Counted from the stretch's first letter, positions 18,430 to 27,520 are shown. The stretch is 64,000 nt of DNA from Millisia brevis NBRC 105863 (GCF_001552615.1 NZ_BCRN01000002.1:402301-466300); one strand, 5' to 3'. Program-made: numbers and translations. Notes: a model not told the origin generated them from the sequence alone.

Positions 18430-19251
18430 TCAGTTCTGCGCGGGGTTTTCCTTGGCCAGGTTCGGGTTGGCCGGAGCCGCGGAGGGCAGCGGGGTGCCGG
18501 CGGCGGTATCGCCGGTCGGCAGGGCCTCACCCTTCATCGACGCACGGATCTGCTCGAGCCGGCTGTGGCCGGCCATCTGGACGCTGGCCTGCTGGACCTC
18601 GAGCATGCGGCCCTGGACCGAGTTCTGGGCCAGTTCGGCCGAACCGAGCGCGTTGGCGTAACGACGCTCGATCTTCTCGCGCACCGCATCCAGGCTGGGG
18701 GTATTGCCGGCCGAGTTGAGGGTCGAGTCCATCGACTGCAGCGACGCGCTGACGCGCTCCTGCATCTTGGCCTGCTCGAGCTGGCTGAGCAGCTTGGTGC
18801 GCTCGGCCACCTTGGCCTGCAGGGTCATCGCGTTCTGCTCGACGGCCTTCTTGGCCTGCGCGGCGGCCTGCAGAGCCTGGTCGTGCAGGACCTTGAGATC
18901 CTCGACGCTCTGCTCGGCGGTGACGAGCTGAGCGGCGAAGGCCTCGGCCGCATTGGTGTACTGGGTCGCCTTCTCCACATCACCGGCCGCGGCCGCCTGA
19001 TCGGCGAGCGAGACCGCCTGGCGGGCGTTGGCGTTGAGCTTCTCGACCTCGTCGAGCTGACGGCTCAGCTTCATCTCCAGCTGACGCTGGTTGCCGATGA
19101 CCGAGGCGGCCTGCTGCGACAGGGCCTGGTGCTGCCGCTGCGCATCTTCGATCGCCTGCTGAATCTGAACCTGTGGGTCGGCTTTCTCATCGATCTTCGA
19201 GTTGAAGAGCGCCATGAGGTATTTCCAGCCTTTGACGAACGGGTTGGCCAT
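18430..19251 (-). CDS. pspA: phage shock protein A family (35-kDa antigen)
   Basis: PspA/IM30 proteins coat and stabilise stressed membranes; in mycobacteria this one works with ClgR. The 273-residue protein begins [20 protein letters not shown], an amphipathic membrane-binding helix. A long coiled coil rich in Gln, Ala and Glu fills about residues 30–230. The last 40 residues are a flexible, Pro/Ala-rich tail. The start at 19251 follows GGAGG and gives the conserved N-terminus. It lies 107 bases downstream of clgR on the same strand, with a hairpin between them, and ends at a strong terminator. Confidence 0.96.
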   Translation of the reverse strand: MANPFVKGWKYLMALFNSKIDEKADPQVQIQQAIEDAQRQHQALSQQAASVIGNQRQLEMKLSRQLDEVEKLNANARQAVSLADQAAAAGDVEKATQYTNAAEAFAAQLVTAEQSVEDLKVLHDQALQAAAQAKKAVEQNAMTLQAKVAERTKLLSQLEQAKMQERVSASLQSMDSTLNSAGNTPSLDAVREKIERRYANALGSAELAQNSVQGRMLEVQQASVQMAGHSRLEQIRASMKGEALPTGDTAAGTPLPSAAPANPNLAKENPAQN

Positions 19252-19308
19252 CGGTAGTTCCTGCCTCCATAGGTTCGGCCCGTCACGACCGGGGATCCCG
19301 GCCGACGA

Positions 19309-19332
19309 CGACCGTCGGTTCAACGACGGTCG
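19309..19332 (-). promoter_or_regulatory. hairpin between clgR and pspA
   Basis: There is a perfect 9-base inverted repeat CGACCGTCG / CGACGGTCG with a six-base loop, located 58 bases upstream of the pspA start and 27 bases after the clgR stop. It could attenuate read-through, protect a processed end, or be an operator. No uridine tract follows. Confidence 0.5.
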
Positions 19333-19358
19333 GGTAGCTCACATACTTCCAGAAACGA

Positions 19359-19850
19359 TCAGGCCGCGGCGAGCGCCCGGGCCTGCGACGTCGAGACGAC
19401 AACGCGACCGCGATCGTCGATCACCGTACCGGTCGCCGCGTCCGTCTCGGCCGCCGCAGTCGCCGCGTCTCGGCGACCCGCTTCCGCACCCCGAGCCGAC
19501 CCGGACAGTGCCGAACGGTCCGACCCGGACAGTGCCTGACGGTCCGACCCGGACAGTGCCTGACGGTCCGACCCGGACAGTGCCGAACGGTCCGACCCGG
19601 ACAGGGTCCGACGGTCCGAGGACGTCAGTGATTCGCTGACCTCGAACAGGACGTCCGACAGCGGTACGTCGAGCGCCTCACAGATCGCGTTCAGCAACTC
19701 GCTGCTGGCCTCCTTGCGGCCCCGCTCCACCTCGGACAGGTAGCCCAGGCTGACCCGCGCAGTGGTCGATACCTCGCGCAACGTCCGGCTCTGTGCGACC
19801 CGGGTACGCCGAAGGCTGTCGCCGAGCGCCTCACGCAAGAGCAGCGCCAT
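19359..19850 (-). CDS. clgR: stress regulator ClgR with tandem-repeat tail
   Basis: ClgR is a Cro/CI-type activator of Clp protease and membrane-stress genes including pspA. Of 163 residues, about 10–70 form the helix-turn-helix domain ([42 protein letters not shown]). Residues 79–118 hold five copies of an eight-residue unit (S/A)LSGSD-R-(S/Q)A encoded by 24-base DNA repeats. The last 30 residues end in ALAAA, a C-terminal alanine-rich end of the kind ClpP-linked proteases recognise in ClgR. ATG 19850 has AAGGAGGG upstream, and an extracytoplasmic-sigma promoter lies 29 bases before it. It is upstream of pspA and downstream of pgsA. Confidence 0.95.
   Translation of the reverse strand: MALLLREALGDSLRRTRVAQSRTLREVSTTARVSLGYLSEVERGRKEASSELLNAICEALDVPLSDVLFEVSESLTSSDRRTLSGSDRSALSGSDRQALSGSDRQALSGSDRSALSGSARGAEAGRRDAATAAAETDAATGTVIDDRGRVVVSTSQARALAAA
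19498..19617. repeat. five 24-base tandem repeats inside clgR
   Basis: Consecutive units begin at 19498, 19522, 19546, 19570 and 19594. Each starts GACCCGGACAG. Units 1 and 4 are identical, units 2 and 3 are identical, and unit 5 has diverged in the middle. The frame is preserved, so copy-number change would add or remove eight residues from the ClgR linker. Confidence 0.95.
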
Positions 19851-19878
19851 GTTGCCCTCCTTAAGGTTCTTCTCCGGG

Positions 19879-19905
19879 AAACGTACAGCCGGCGATCTGG
19901 GTTCC
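19879..19905 (-). promoter_or_regulatory. SigE/SigH-type promoter of clgR
   Basis: On the minus strand GGAAC (19905–19901) is followed after exactly 17 bases by CGTTT (19883–19879), the −35/−10 pattern of extracytoplasmic-function sigma factors of the SigE/SigH group. The −10 is 29 bases before the clgR ATG, leaving a short leader with the strong ribosome binding site. SigE control of clgR is known in M. tuberculosis; which sigma acts here is inferred. Confidence 0.8.
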
Positions 19906-20004
19906 CTGCGGATCACCCTAGTCTTCGGCGGGTCTCCGGAGCACCCGCCGACCGGTGGCGGCCGCGGCGCGACCGGCACCCCTCACCCCGACGACGTCGG
20001 TCGG

Positions 20005-20613
20005 CTATCGGCGTGCCACCCGCACCATCGAGATCGCGTAGTCGATCCCGGTGGCCACGGTCACCACAACCGCCGCCGCCATCGTCACTATTCCGAGAAT
20101 CGCAGCCGGGCCGGTCGGAAACACCAGAAGCAACAGGATCGCCACGACCTGCAACAGGGTCTTCACTTTGCCACCGCGTCCGGCGGGCAGGACCACCCGT
20201 TGGGCCAGCGCCAGGCGGGCGACGGTGATGCCGAGTTCACGCAGCAGAATCACGATGGTCACCCACCACCACAGCTCGCCGAGGATCGACAGTCCGATCA
20301 GGCCCGCGCCGATCAGCGCTTTGTCGGCGATCGGATCGGCGAGCTTCCCGAAGTCGGTGATCAGGTGGTACCGCCGGGCGAGCATGCCGTCGAGTCGATC
20401 GGTCAGCGCCGCGAGCAGGAAGATCCCGGCGGCGGTGAGGCGCCAGGCGGAGTTCTGACCGTCGTCGATCAACAGGGTGACCACGAAGACCGGAACCAGG
20501 ATCAGCCGCACGACCGTCAACACGTTGGCGATATTCCACAGCGGCGCCCGATGGGTCGCGGGATCATCGCCCTCGAAGGGGCGGCTCATCGATGCCTGGT
20601 TCTCAGAGGTCAT
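20005..20613 (-). CDS. pgsA: CDP-diacylglycerol–glycerol-3-phosphate 3-phosphatidyltransferase
   Basis: This is a membrane enzyme that makes phosphatidylglycerol phosphate from CDP-diacylglycerol and glycerol 3-phosphate. The 202-residue protein has about five spans and a complete CDP-alcohol phosphotransferase motif, DRLDGMLARRYHLITDFGK plus LADPIADK (about residues 70–97). The ATG at 20613 precedes a short hydrophilic leader; longer in-frame extensions run into the repeat-bearing promoter region. It is followed by clgR and pspA on the same strand, a membrane-stress cluster conserved in the order (Rv2746c–Rv2744c), but clgR has its own promoter. No cinA gene is present between them. Confidence 0.93.
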   Translation of the reverse strand: MTSENQASMSRPFEGDDPATHRAPLWNIANVLTVVRLILVPVFVVTLLIDDGQNSAWRLTAAGIFLLAALTDRLDGMLARRYHLITDFGKLADPIADKALIGAGLIGLSILGELWWWVTIVILLRELGITVARLALAQRVVLPAGRGGKVKTLLQVVAILLLLVFPTGPAAILGIVTMAAAVVVTVATGIDYAISMVRVARR

Positions 20614-20672
20614 GGCACCCGCTTCCGATCCGCCGCATTGCCGGGTCGGCCGATCGACCACCCTCGGTCCGA

Positions 20673-20727
20673 GCACTTGCCTGGTGGGCCGAACCCACCG
20701 GGGCACTTTCGTGGTGGGAACCCACCG
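20673..20727. repeat. duplicated palindromic element upstream of pgsA
   Basis: Two related elements lie 60–114 bases upstream of pgsA. Copy 1 (20673–20700) is GCACTTGCCTGGTGGG, CCGA, ACCCACCG; copy 2 (20703–20727) is GCACTTTCGTGGTGGGA plus ACCCACCG. Each contains a GGTGGG…CCCACC palindrome preceded by GCACTT. The arrangement suggests a tandem operator or a duplicated promoter part; the binding factor is unknown. The rest of 20614–20851 shows nothing else I can name. Confidence 0.6.
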
Positions 20728-20851
20728 CAGGTCGACGATCCGACGTGCTTTCCGCGCCCGGCTCTCCCGGACCAATGGTACGGGCGTACCGGCGGGTCAC
20801 CGACACCAGACGCGTTACCCGAGACCCGACGTCCGGTCGAACCCTCGCCGG

Positions 20852-22000
20852 CTAGCGTTTCGCGAGCTCATCGGGGTCGGACGCGACACCGCCGGGACGG
20901 CGGGCGACGACGACATCGCGCACGATCGTGCGGTCGACCCGGTGGCACAGACCGTCGTAACCGGGGCCATCGAGCGGTTCGAGACCGGCGTCGGCCAGGA
21001 TGCCCAGCGCCACCGGACGCGGGGCGACGCGGGTATTCCAGCTGATCCCGATCGCCCCACCGGGCCGCAGCAGGCGCGCCCAGATCGGCACCGCCTCCCG
21101 CAGCAACTCCGTCGGACTGCGCCGCAGCCGATCGGCACCCGACCGGCCCGCGACGGCCCGTTCGGGGTCGGCCCGGTCGGGACCCCGCCCCGGGATGGTC
21201 GATCCGTGGCGTACGCCGTAAGGGGCGTCGGTGACGATCACGTCGACCGACCCGGCCCGCACCATCTCCCCCGACCGCAGGGTGTCGACGTTGAAGTAGC
21301 TCACCGACTGGGCGTTGCCGGACTTGAGGTCCTCCTTGGTGGCGGCGATGTGGGCATCGAAGCGCCGACCGAGGACCGCACCGTCGCGGCGGATGCGGGT
21401 GGTGTCGGCGGCATGCCGCAGTCGCTTGTCCTTGAGCCAGGTGCTCAGGAAGCTCGTATAGGCGTCGAAGTCCTTGGTGTCGAGGTCGATGCCGACCGCG
21501 TTCCAGCCGTACATCAGCGCCTGGTTGAGGGTGGTGCCGCGCCCACACATGGGGTCGAGGACCGTCCAGCGGCGGTCGGCCGTGGTCGCGCCACCGGTCG
21601 CCGACCACACGGTGACGTTGAGCAGCAGCTTGGTGAACTGTTCGTTGGTCTTGCCCGGATACTTCAGGATGCTGATCAGGTCGTCGTCGTAGCGGTCGAG
21701 GCGGGTCGGCACCAGCGGGCGCAGCAGGTCCCGGGGCTCGGGTGTGGCGCCGCCGACCCGTTCGAAGAGCGCGGACAGGGCCGAGAGGTTGGACAGCGCC
21801 GCGAGGTCGCGCGCGTCGAGGTCGGCAGCGGTGAACCCGATGGCGTCGAGGTCACCGATACGGTCGATACCGATCTCGCCGATCCGCCCGCCGAGCGGCC
21901 CCTCGGCGAGCACCGTCAGCTCCGCGGCGACCATCGCCGGCGCGCCGGCGGCGTAGACCCGGTTGGCCGAGGGTGCGGGCAGGATCGCATAACGAGGCAT
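20852..22000 (-). CDS. Trm11-like SAM-dependent RNA methyltransferase
   Basis: The 382-residue protein has an N-terminal unassigned half of about 150 residues, with a clear LKYPGKTNEQFTKLLLNV segment. A Rossmann methyltransferase domain follows: VLDPMCGRGTTLNQALMYGW (SAM-binding motif I), GIDLDTKD (motif II) and IVTDAPYGVRHG (motif IV). The catalytic motif reads DAPYG, a variant of the DPPYG of tRNA guanine-N2 methyltransferases. Hypothetical assignment: methylation of guanine in tRNA; a DNA target is less likely but not excluded. ATG 22000 is the first start that keeps the conserved PRYAILPAPSANRVY opening. Confidence 0.8.
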   Translation of the reverse strand: MPRYAILPAPSANRVYAAGAPAMVAAELTVLAEGPLGGRIGEIGIDRIGDLDAIGFTAADLDARDLAALSNLSALSALFERVGGATPEPRDLLRPLVPTRLDRYDDDLISILKYPGKTNEQFTKLLLNVTVWSATGGATTADRRWTVLDPMCGRGTTLNQALMYGWNAVGIDLDTKDFDAYTSFLSTWLKDKRLRHAADTTRIRRDGAVLGRRFDAHIAATKEDLKSGNAQSVSYFNVDTLRSGEMVRAGSVDVIVTDAPYGVRHGSTIPGRGPDRADPERAVAGRSGADRLRRSPTELLREAVPIWARLLRPGGAIGISWNTRVAPRPVALGILADAGLEPLDGPGYDGLCHRVDRTIVRDVVVARRPGGVASDPDELAKR

Positions 22001-22070
22001 GGGGGCGGACGCTCCTGGATGCGGGTGACGCCGGGTCCCCGGCACCGAAGCACCCTAATCCGGTCGAGCC

Positions 22071-22127
22071 GAGCGAAGCGAGGCGCCCCGAATCCCCAGT
22101 CCTAGCGAAACGAGGCCGCCCCGAATC
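22071..22127. repeat. imperfect direct repeat between two minus-strand genes
   Basis: GAGCGAAGCGAGGCGCCCCG plus AATC (22071–22094) is repeated with small changes at 22103–22127 (TAGCGAAACGAGGCCGCCCCG then AATC, one base longer). It lies between the symporter gene's stop at 22162 and the methyltransferase start. A related inverted CGAGCCTCGCC follows at about 22144. It may act as a transcript end or be a decayed repeat. Confidence 0.4.
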
Positions 22128-22161
22128 GTCGGCCGACCGGAGCGAGCCTCGCCCCGACGGT

Positions 22162-23460
22162 TCAGTCGGCCTGATCGGCCTTGGCGAACTTCTCCTCGAA
22201 TTCGTCGGCGTCGATCTCCTGAGCGATCACCCGCTTGGTGCCGTTGTACACATCGCGGTCGATCTCGTCGGAGGCGTTGGCCACCAGCATCGCGACGAAG
22301 GTGTCGCCGTTGACGTTCAGGAAGGTCCGCATGATGCCGGTGAACCAGTCGACGGCGATCAGCAGGCCGATCGCGGCGACGGGCAGGTCGAGCGAGGCGG
22401 CCAGGAACATCGCCACCACCGGGAAGCCGCCCGGCACCGTGATCGTGCCCATGTTCAGCAGGATCGTCAGCCCCATACCGAGCACGATCTGGCCGAAGGA
22501 CAGCTCGACGCCGCCGGCCTGGGCCAGGAACATGATCACGATCATGTAGTTGAGCACCGCACCGCAGGACCCCATGGTCAGACCGACCGAGAGGGTGAAG
22601 TTCGCGACGCGCTGGCTGATGCCGACCCGCTCGACGGCGGTGCGCAGCACGGTCGGGAAGGTGACCGCCGAACTGGTGGTCGTGATCGCGATCAGGGTCT
22701 GTTCGGCGAGCTTGCCGGGCAGCTTCAGCGGGTTGAGGCCGGTGCGCAGGGTCGCGACGGTCACCATCACCGACAGCATGATCAGCACGCCGAGCAGGGT
22801 GGTGCCCAGGTACTGGAGAGTGGTGGTGACCACGGCGAAACCGACATCGCCGGTGATCGCTGCCAGCAGGCAGAACACGCCGATCGGGGCGATGTACATC
22901 ACCAGGCGGATCATCGTGAGCACGATCTGTTGGAGCTGGTCGAGGAAGCGCAGCACGATGTCATTGCCGGTGTTGTCGATGACGATGCGCATCGCGATGC
23001 CGAACAGCAGCGAGAAGACGATGATCGGGATCATCGCCGCGGACGCCATCGCTTCGACGACGTTGGTCGACACGAAGTTCAGCAGGGTGTCCTGCCAGCC
23101 GGATGCCTCGTCGGCCGATTCCTGCAGGGTCGGATCGAGTTCGCCGGTGTACGTCATGCCGGCGCCCGGGCGGATCAACGAGGCCAGCACGAAGGCGACG
23201 ACCGCCGAGACCGCGGAGAAGCCGAGGATCCAGCCGAAGGTGCGGGCGGCGATCCGACCGGTGCCGGTGCCGGACATCGAGCCGGTGGCGACGATGACCG
23301 AGGACACGACCAGGGGCACGATCGACATCTGGATCAGTCGGATGAAGATGTCGCCGATGAACTTCAGGTTGGCCGCCCACTCCCCGGCGACGAGGCCGAA
23401 GAGAATGCCGAGTATCGCGGCCATACCGATCTGAAGCGCCGGATGTCGCAAAGCCTTCAT
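22162..23460 (-). CDS. dicarboxylate/amino acid:cation symporter (DAACS) with altered NMDGT motif
   Basis: The 432-residue membrane protein belongs to the GltP/DctA family that imports C4-dicarboxylates or acidic amino acids with protons or sodium. Hairpin-1 motif SSAVTFPTVL (family SSxxTLP) and the transmembrane-8 substrate motif DWFTGIMRTFLNVNGD (Asp, Arg, Asn and Asp all kept) are clear. The transmembrane-7 NMDGT motif, which binds sodium in family members, reads GSCGA at the aligned place. The charged C-terminal tail is typical. ATG 23460 has GGGAGG upstream. The divergent 255-base gap to argA holds the promoters. Confidence 0.9.
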   Translation of the reverse strand: MKALRHPALQIGMAAILGILFGLVAGEWAANLKFIGDIFIRLIQMSIVPLVVSSVIVATGSMSGTGTGRIAARTFGWILGFSAVSAVVAFVLASLIRPGAGMTYTGELDPTLQESADEASGWQDTLLNFVSTNVVEAMASAAMIPIIVFSLLFGIAMRIVIDNTGNDIVLRFLDQLQQIVLTMIRLVMYIAPIGVFCLLAAITGDVGFAVVTTTLQYLGTTLLGVLIMLSVMVTVATLRTGLNPLKLPGKLAEQTLIAITTTSSAVTFPTVLRTAVERVGISQRVANFTLSVGLTMGSCGAVLNYMIVIMFLAQAGGVELSFGQIVLGMGLTILLNMGTITVPGGFPVVAMFLAASLDLPVAAIGLLIAVDWFTGIMRTFLNVNGDTFVAMLVANASDEIDRDVYNGTKRVIAQEIDADEFEEKFAKADQAD

Positions 23461-23715
23461 GGTTTCCTCCCGAGTGCGTGAACCCCGCGCAACCAACCCG
23501 ACCGAACGCTCACTCACCGTAGGGCTGCGCCGTATGCACCGGATGGCATCAACGTTTCGGCCGAGTTTCGCCCGAGATGTCCTGCTCGTCCCCCGCCGCG
23601 CCGGTCCGCGTCGTCGGGGCGGGTTCGGATACCGAGGGGTGACGGGACCGACACGGTGGCGCAGTGCCGACCGAGACAGCCGACCGACTCGGGCGGCCGA
23701 CTACGCTGACACCCC

Positions 23716-24261
23716 ATGACGACCGACTCCGCCTCCGGAAAAGACCTGGAATCCCCCACGTCCCGGATCGATGTCGTCGTCCGACGCGCGCGCACCACCG
23801 ACATTCCGTCGGTCAAGAGACTGATCGACGTCTACGCCGGCCGGATTCTGCTCGAGAAGAATCTGGTGACCCTCTACGAGGCGGTCCAGGAACTCTGGGT
23901 CGCCGAGATCGACGGGACGATCGTCGGGTGCGGGGCGCTGCACGTGCTGTGGGCCGACCTCGGCGAGCTGCGCACGATCGCCGTCGATCCGACGGTCCGC
24001 GGCACCGGAACCGGGTTTCGGGTGGTCGCGCGGCTGATCGATGTCGCGAGGGAACTGCAATTGCGGCGGCTGTTCGTGCTGACCTTCGAGGTCGATTTCT
24101 TCGCCCGCTTCGGTTTCACCGAGATCCAGGGCACCCCGGTGACCGCAGAGGTGTACGCCGAGATGCGGCGCTCCTACGACGCGGGGGTCGCCGAGTTCCT
24201 CGACCTGAGCTACGTCAAACCGAATACCCTCGGCAATACCCGTATGTTGTTGACGCTCTGA
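23716..24261 (+). CDS. argA: amino-acid N-acetyltransferase (stand-alone GNAT ArgA type)
   Basis: The 181-residue GNAT enzyme is the actinobacterial L-glutamate N-acetyltransferase type that starts arginine synthesis (Rv2747 in M. tuberculosis, also beside ftsK). The acetyl-CoA loop is RTIAVDPTVRGTGTGFRVVARL (about residues 88–109), with TRMLLTL at the end. The ATG at 23716 leaves a 20-residue leader before VVVRRARTTDIPSVKRLID. It is followed by the YciI gene at 64 bases and faces ftsK. Substrate is inferred from the family. Confidence 0.87.
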   Translation: MTTDSASGKDLESPTSRIDVVVRRARTTDIPSVKRLIDVYAGRILLEKNLVTLYEAVQELWVAEIDGTIVGCGALHVLWADLGELRTIAVDPTVRGTGTGFRVVARLIDVARELQLRRLFVLTFEVDFFARFGFTEIQGTPVTAEVYAEMRRSYDAGVAEFLDLSYVKPNTLGNTRMLLTL

Positions 24262-24325
24262 GTCCACCGACTCCGAGCCGATCGGTCCCGGGCGGGCCGC
24301 CACATATCCCCGAGGAGAATCAACC

Positions 24326-24610
24326 GTGTCGCACTTCGTCGTCGAGTACATCTACAGCGATGCCACCATTCCGGGCCGCGACGAACACCGCGGCACCCAC
24401 CGCGACTGGCTGCGCACCCTGGTCGCCGACGGACGTCTGGTGGTCTCGGGGCCGTACGACGACGGCTCGGGCGCGCTGCTGATCTTCCTGGTCGAGGACG
24501 AGGCCGCCCTGCGCGCGCTGCTGGCCGAGGACCCGTTCTCGATCGAGAAGCTGATCGACGACGTCCGGATCGTCGCGTGGACGCCCGTGCTGGGCAGCCT
24601 CACCGTCTGA
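24326..24610 (+). CDS. YciI family protein
   Basis: The 94-residue protein has the ferredoxin-like YciI fold: HFVVEYIYSDATIPGRDEHRGTHRDWLRTLVADGRLVVSGPY, then ALLIFLVEDEAALRALLAEDPF and WTPVLGSLTV. The family His–Asp pair is kept in THRDWL. GTG 24326 has GAGGAG at good spacing. Most YciI proteins have no proven reaction; muconolactone-isomerase-like chemistry is only a family suggestion. It lies downstream of argA and ends before a strong shared terminator. Confidence 0.85.
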   Translation: MSHFVVEYIYSDATIPGRDEHRGTHRDWLRTLVADGRLVVSGPYDDGSGALLIFLVEDEAALRALLAEDPFSIEKLIDDVRIVAWTPVLGSLTV

Positions 24611-24632
24611 TCGCCGCAAGCACCCGCACAAT

Positions 24633-24671
24633 CACCTCGGGCCGGCAGCGCACAGCTGCCGGCCCGAGGTG
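24633..24671. terminator. bidirectional terminator between yciI-like gene and ftsK
   Basis: There is a perfect 17-base stem (arms CACCTCGGGCCGGCAGC and complement) with a five-base loop GCACA, 22 bases after the plus-strand stop and 16 bases after the ftsK stop. Serving two convergent genes, it is a strong terminator without a marked uridine tail. Confidence 0.85.
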
Positions 24672-24687
24672 TCTTCGAAGCGATGGG

Positions 24688-27411
24688 TCAGAGCAGTTCG
24701 TCCGGGATCGCCTCGTCGGCGGTGTCCTCGTCGTCGATATCGGCCGCCGAGCCGCCGCCGGTGATCGAGGCGAGCACCCCGTCGAGGTCGTCGGCCTTGA
24801 CCAGCACGTCGCGGGCCTTCGAGCCCTCGCTGGGCCCGACCACGCCGCGCGTCTCCATGAGGTCCATTAGCCGGCCGGCCTTGGCGAAGCCGACCCGCAG
24901 CTTGCGCTGCAGCATCGACGTCGAGCCGAATTGGCTGCTGACCACGAGTTCGACCGCCTGCAGCAGCAGGTCGAGGTCGTCGCCGATATCCGCGTCGACG
25001 TCCTTTTTCTCGGCCGCCTTCGCCGCGGTGACGCCCTCGGTATAGGTCGGCTCGGCCTGGTTCTTGACGAACTCGACCACCGCGGAGATCTCGTCGTCGC
25101 CGACGAAGGCGCCCTGCAGGCGGGTCGGCTTGCCGGCGCCCATCGGCAGGAACAGGCCGTCGCCCATGCCGATCAGCTTCTCGGCGCCGGGCTGGTCGAG
25201 GATGACCCGCGAGTCGGTCAGCGAGCTGGTCGCAAACGCCAACCGAGACGGCACGTTGGTCTTGATCAGGCCGGTGACGACGTCGACCGACGGCCGCTGC
25301 GTCGCGAGCACCAGGTGGATGCCGGCGGCGCGGGCCTTCTGGGTGATCCGCACGATCGCTTCCTCGACGTCGCGCGGGGCGGTCATCATCAGGTCGGCGA
25401 GCTCGTCGACGATCGCCAGGATGTACGGGTACGGGCGGTAGACCCGCTCGCTGCCGAGCGGGGCGGTGATCGCCCCGGAGCGCACCTTGGCGTTGAAGTC
25501 GTCGATATGCCGGACCTTGTTGGCCTGCATGTCCTGGTAGCGCTGTTCCATCTCCTCGACCAACCACGCCAACGCCGAGGCGGCCTTCTTCGGCTGGGTG
25601 ATGATCGGGGTGATCAGGTGCGGGATGCCCTCGTAGGGGGTCAGCTCGACCATCTTGGGGTCGATCAGGATCATCCGCACCTCCTCCGGGGTGGCGCGGG
25701 CGAGCAGCGAGACGAGCATCGAGTTGACGAAGCTCGACTTGCCGGAGCCGGTGGAACCGGCGACCAGCAGATGCGGCATCTTGGCGAGGTTCGCGGAGAC
25801 GAAGTCGCCCTCGATGTCCTTGCCGAGGCCGATGACCAGCGGATGGGTGTCCTTGCGGGTCGACGTCGCGGTCAGCACGTCGGCCAGGCGCACCATCTCG
25901 CGGTCGGTATTGGGCACCTCGATGCCGACGGCGGACTTGCCGGGGATCGGCGCGAGCAGCCGCACGTTGTCGGTGGCGACGGCGTAGGCGATATTGCGGG
26001 CCAGGGCGGTGATCTTCTCGACCTTGACGCCGGGGCCCAGTTCGACCTCGTAGCGGGTGACCGTCGGACCGCGGGTGAAGCCGGTGACCGCCGCGTCGAT
26101 CTTGAACTGCTCGAGGACCTCGGTGATCGCCTCGATCATCGCGTCGTTGGCCTTGCTGCGGGTCTTGGGCGGGTCACCGAGGATCAGCAGGCTCGACGGC
26201 GGCAGCGTGTAGTCGCCCTCGATCGCGCGCGAGACGACCATCGGTTCGTCGTCGTCCGCGGGGGCGGCGACCTTCGGCGGGGTGGCCGGTACCTGCGCCG
26301 GCACGACGGCCGGTTTGGCGACCGGAGTCACCGGTGTCGCGGGCTTGCTCGGCGTCGGCTTCGGGGTGTCGGCCGCCGCGGCCTCCGCGGCGTCGGGGTC
26401 GGCGGCCTTCTTGCCGGGGGTGCGGGTCTTGCGGGCCTTGGCCGGGTCGACGGCCCCCTTGGTATCGGGGACGTCGACGAAGCCCTCGGGCGCGGTCCGG
26501 TCGTAGGGGCTCGGGTCGCGCTCGTCGGCGAGCAGGTCGACGAACTCGTCGTCGTCCTCGTCGAAGTACTCGTCGTCCTCGTAGCGGGGGCGGACCAGGT
26601 CGACGAGGTCTCGAATGGTGGTGCCGGTGATCAGCAGCGCCCCGAAGACCAGCATCAGGACCAGGACCACCGCGGCGAGCGCGATGCCGATCGCACCGGA
26701 CAGCGAGCCGCCCAGCGCCGATCCGATCCAGCCGCCCGCCGAGGAGCGGGCGACACCGTCGCCGGGTGAACCGGCCGACAGATGCCACAGCCCGAGGACG
26801 GCGCCGGCGGCGAGCAGGCCGCCGGGCACGATACGCGCGCCGGTTCCGCGCTCCGGCTCCGAGCACATCAGGACCACCGCGATGGTCAGCGCGAGGATCG
26901 GCAGGACGTAGGCACCGCCGCCGAGCAACGACCGCAGGCCGGACTCGAGCCACGATCCCACCGGGCCACCGGCGGAGAACCACAGCCCACCGGCGATCAC
27001 CGCGGCGATCGCCAGCAGCCCCAGGGCGACACCGTCCCGACGATGCCCGGGCTCGATATCGCCGGCCCGCGACAGGCCGCGCGCGCTCGCGCCGACGGCG
27101 CGGGCGGAGAGGTTCCACATGCGGGCGGCGCCCCGACCGAGCGCCGCGAAGGCGGAACGTTCGGACTGCTTGCGGGGTTGCGAGTTCCGTGGCGGGCCGG
27201 TCACCCCGCGGGCGTTGCGAGCGCGCTTGTTCGGCGCGGTCGACGTGCTGCGCTTGCGGGCGGCGGTCGACTTCGCGCCCGTTCCGGCGCGCGAGCCGGT
27301 GGTGCGATTTGTGCTGCGCTTGGCGCCTGCGCCGCGTCCCGAACCCGAACGGGACGCCGCGGCCTTATTGGTCGTCGCGCGATCCGTTCGCGATCCGGTA
27401 CTGGGTGCCAC
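24688..27411 (-). CDS. ftsK: DNA translocase FtsK
   Basis: FtsK pumps chromosome ends through the closing septum and activates dimer resolution. The 907-residue protein has a basic low-complexity N-terminus of about 95 residues and four spans (about residues 125–265). An acidic and Pro/Ala linker follows ([13 protein letters not shown], then [14 protein letters not shown]). The motor has Walker [10 protein letters not shown] (about residue 565), [17 protein letters not shown] and the [13 protein letters not shown] region. The C-terminal winged-helix gamma domain (about 810–870, [28 protein letters not shown]) reads polar KOPS sites. The GTG at 27411 is the only start in front of the basic leader. 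It is convergent with argA–yciI, as in mycobacteria. Confidence 0.97.
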   Translation of the reverse strand: MAPSTGSRTDRATTNKAAASRSGSGRGAGAKRSTNRTTGSRAGTGAKSTAARKRSTSTAPNKRARNARGVTGPPRNSQPRKQSERSAFAALGRGAARMWNLSARAVGASARGLSRAGDIEPGHRRDGVALGLLAIAAVIAGGLWFSAGGPVGSWLESGLRSLLGGGAYVLPILALTIAVVLMCSEPERGTGARIVPGGLLAAGAVLGLWHLSAGSPGDGVARSSAGGWIGSALGGSLSGAIGIALAAVVLVLMLVFGALLITGTTIRDLVDLVRPRYEDDEYFDEDDDEFVDLLADERDPSPYDRTAPEGFVDVPDTKGAVDPAKARKTRTPGKKAADPDAAEAAAADTPKPTPSKPATPVTPVAKPAVVPAQVPATPPKVAAPADDDEPMVVSRAIEGDYTLPPSSLLILGDPPKTRSKANDAMIEAITEVLEQFKIDAAVTGFTRGPTVTRYEVELGPGVKVEKITALARNIAYAVATDNVRLLAPIPGKSAVGIEVPNTDREMVRLADVLTATSTRKDTHPLVIGLGKDIEGDFVSANLAKMPHLLVAGSTGSGKSSFVNSMLVSLLARATPEEVRMILIDPKMVELTPYEGIPHLITPIITQPKKAASALAWLVEEMEQRYQDMQANKVRHIDDFNAKVRSGAITAPLGSERVYRPYPYILAIVDELADLMMTAPRDVEEAIVRITQKARAAGIHLVLATQRPSVDVVTGLIKTNVPSRLAFATSSLTDSRVILDQPGAEKLIGMGDGLFLPMGAGKPTRLQGAFVGDDEISAVVEFVKNQAEPTYTEGVTAAKAAEKKDVDADIGDDLDLLLQAVELVVSSQFGSTSMLQRKLRVGFAKAGRLMDLMETRGVVGPSEGSKARDVLVKADDLDGVLASITGGGSAADIDDEDTADEAIPDELL

Positions 27412-27520
27412 CGATCCAGACTAGCAATTGCGCCACATTGGTCTCATTCGCAACACTCCCCCAGCCGGGTGGATCGCGACCGGCACGTCACTATCCGACC
27501 AACCGGTTTCTCTCCGATGT

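Noticed and set aside
19498..19617. CRISPR-like regular repeats
   Set aside because: The units are contiguous 24-mers without spacers and keep the clgR reading frame.
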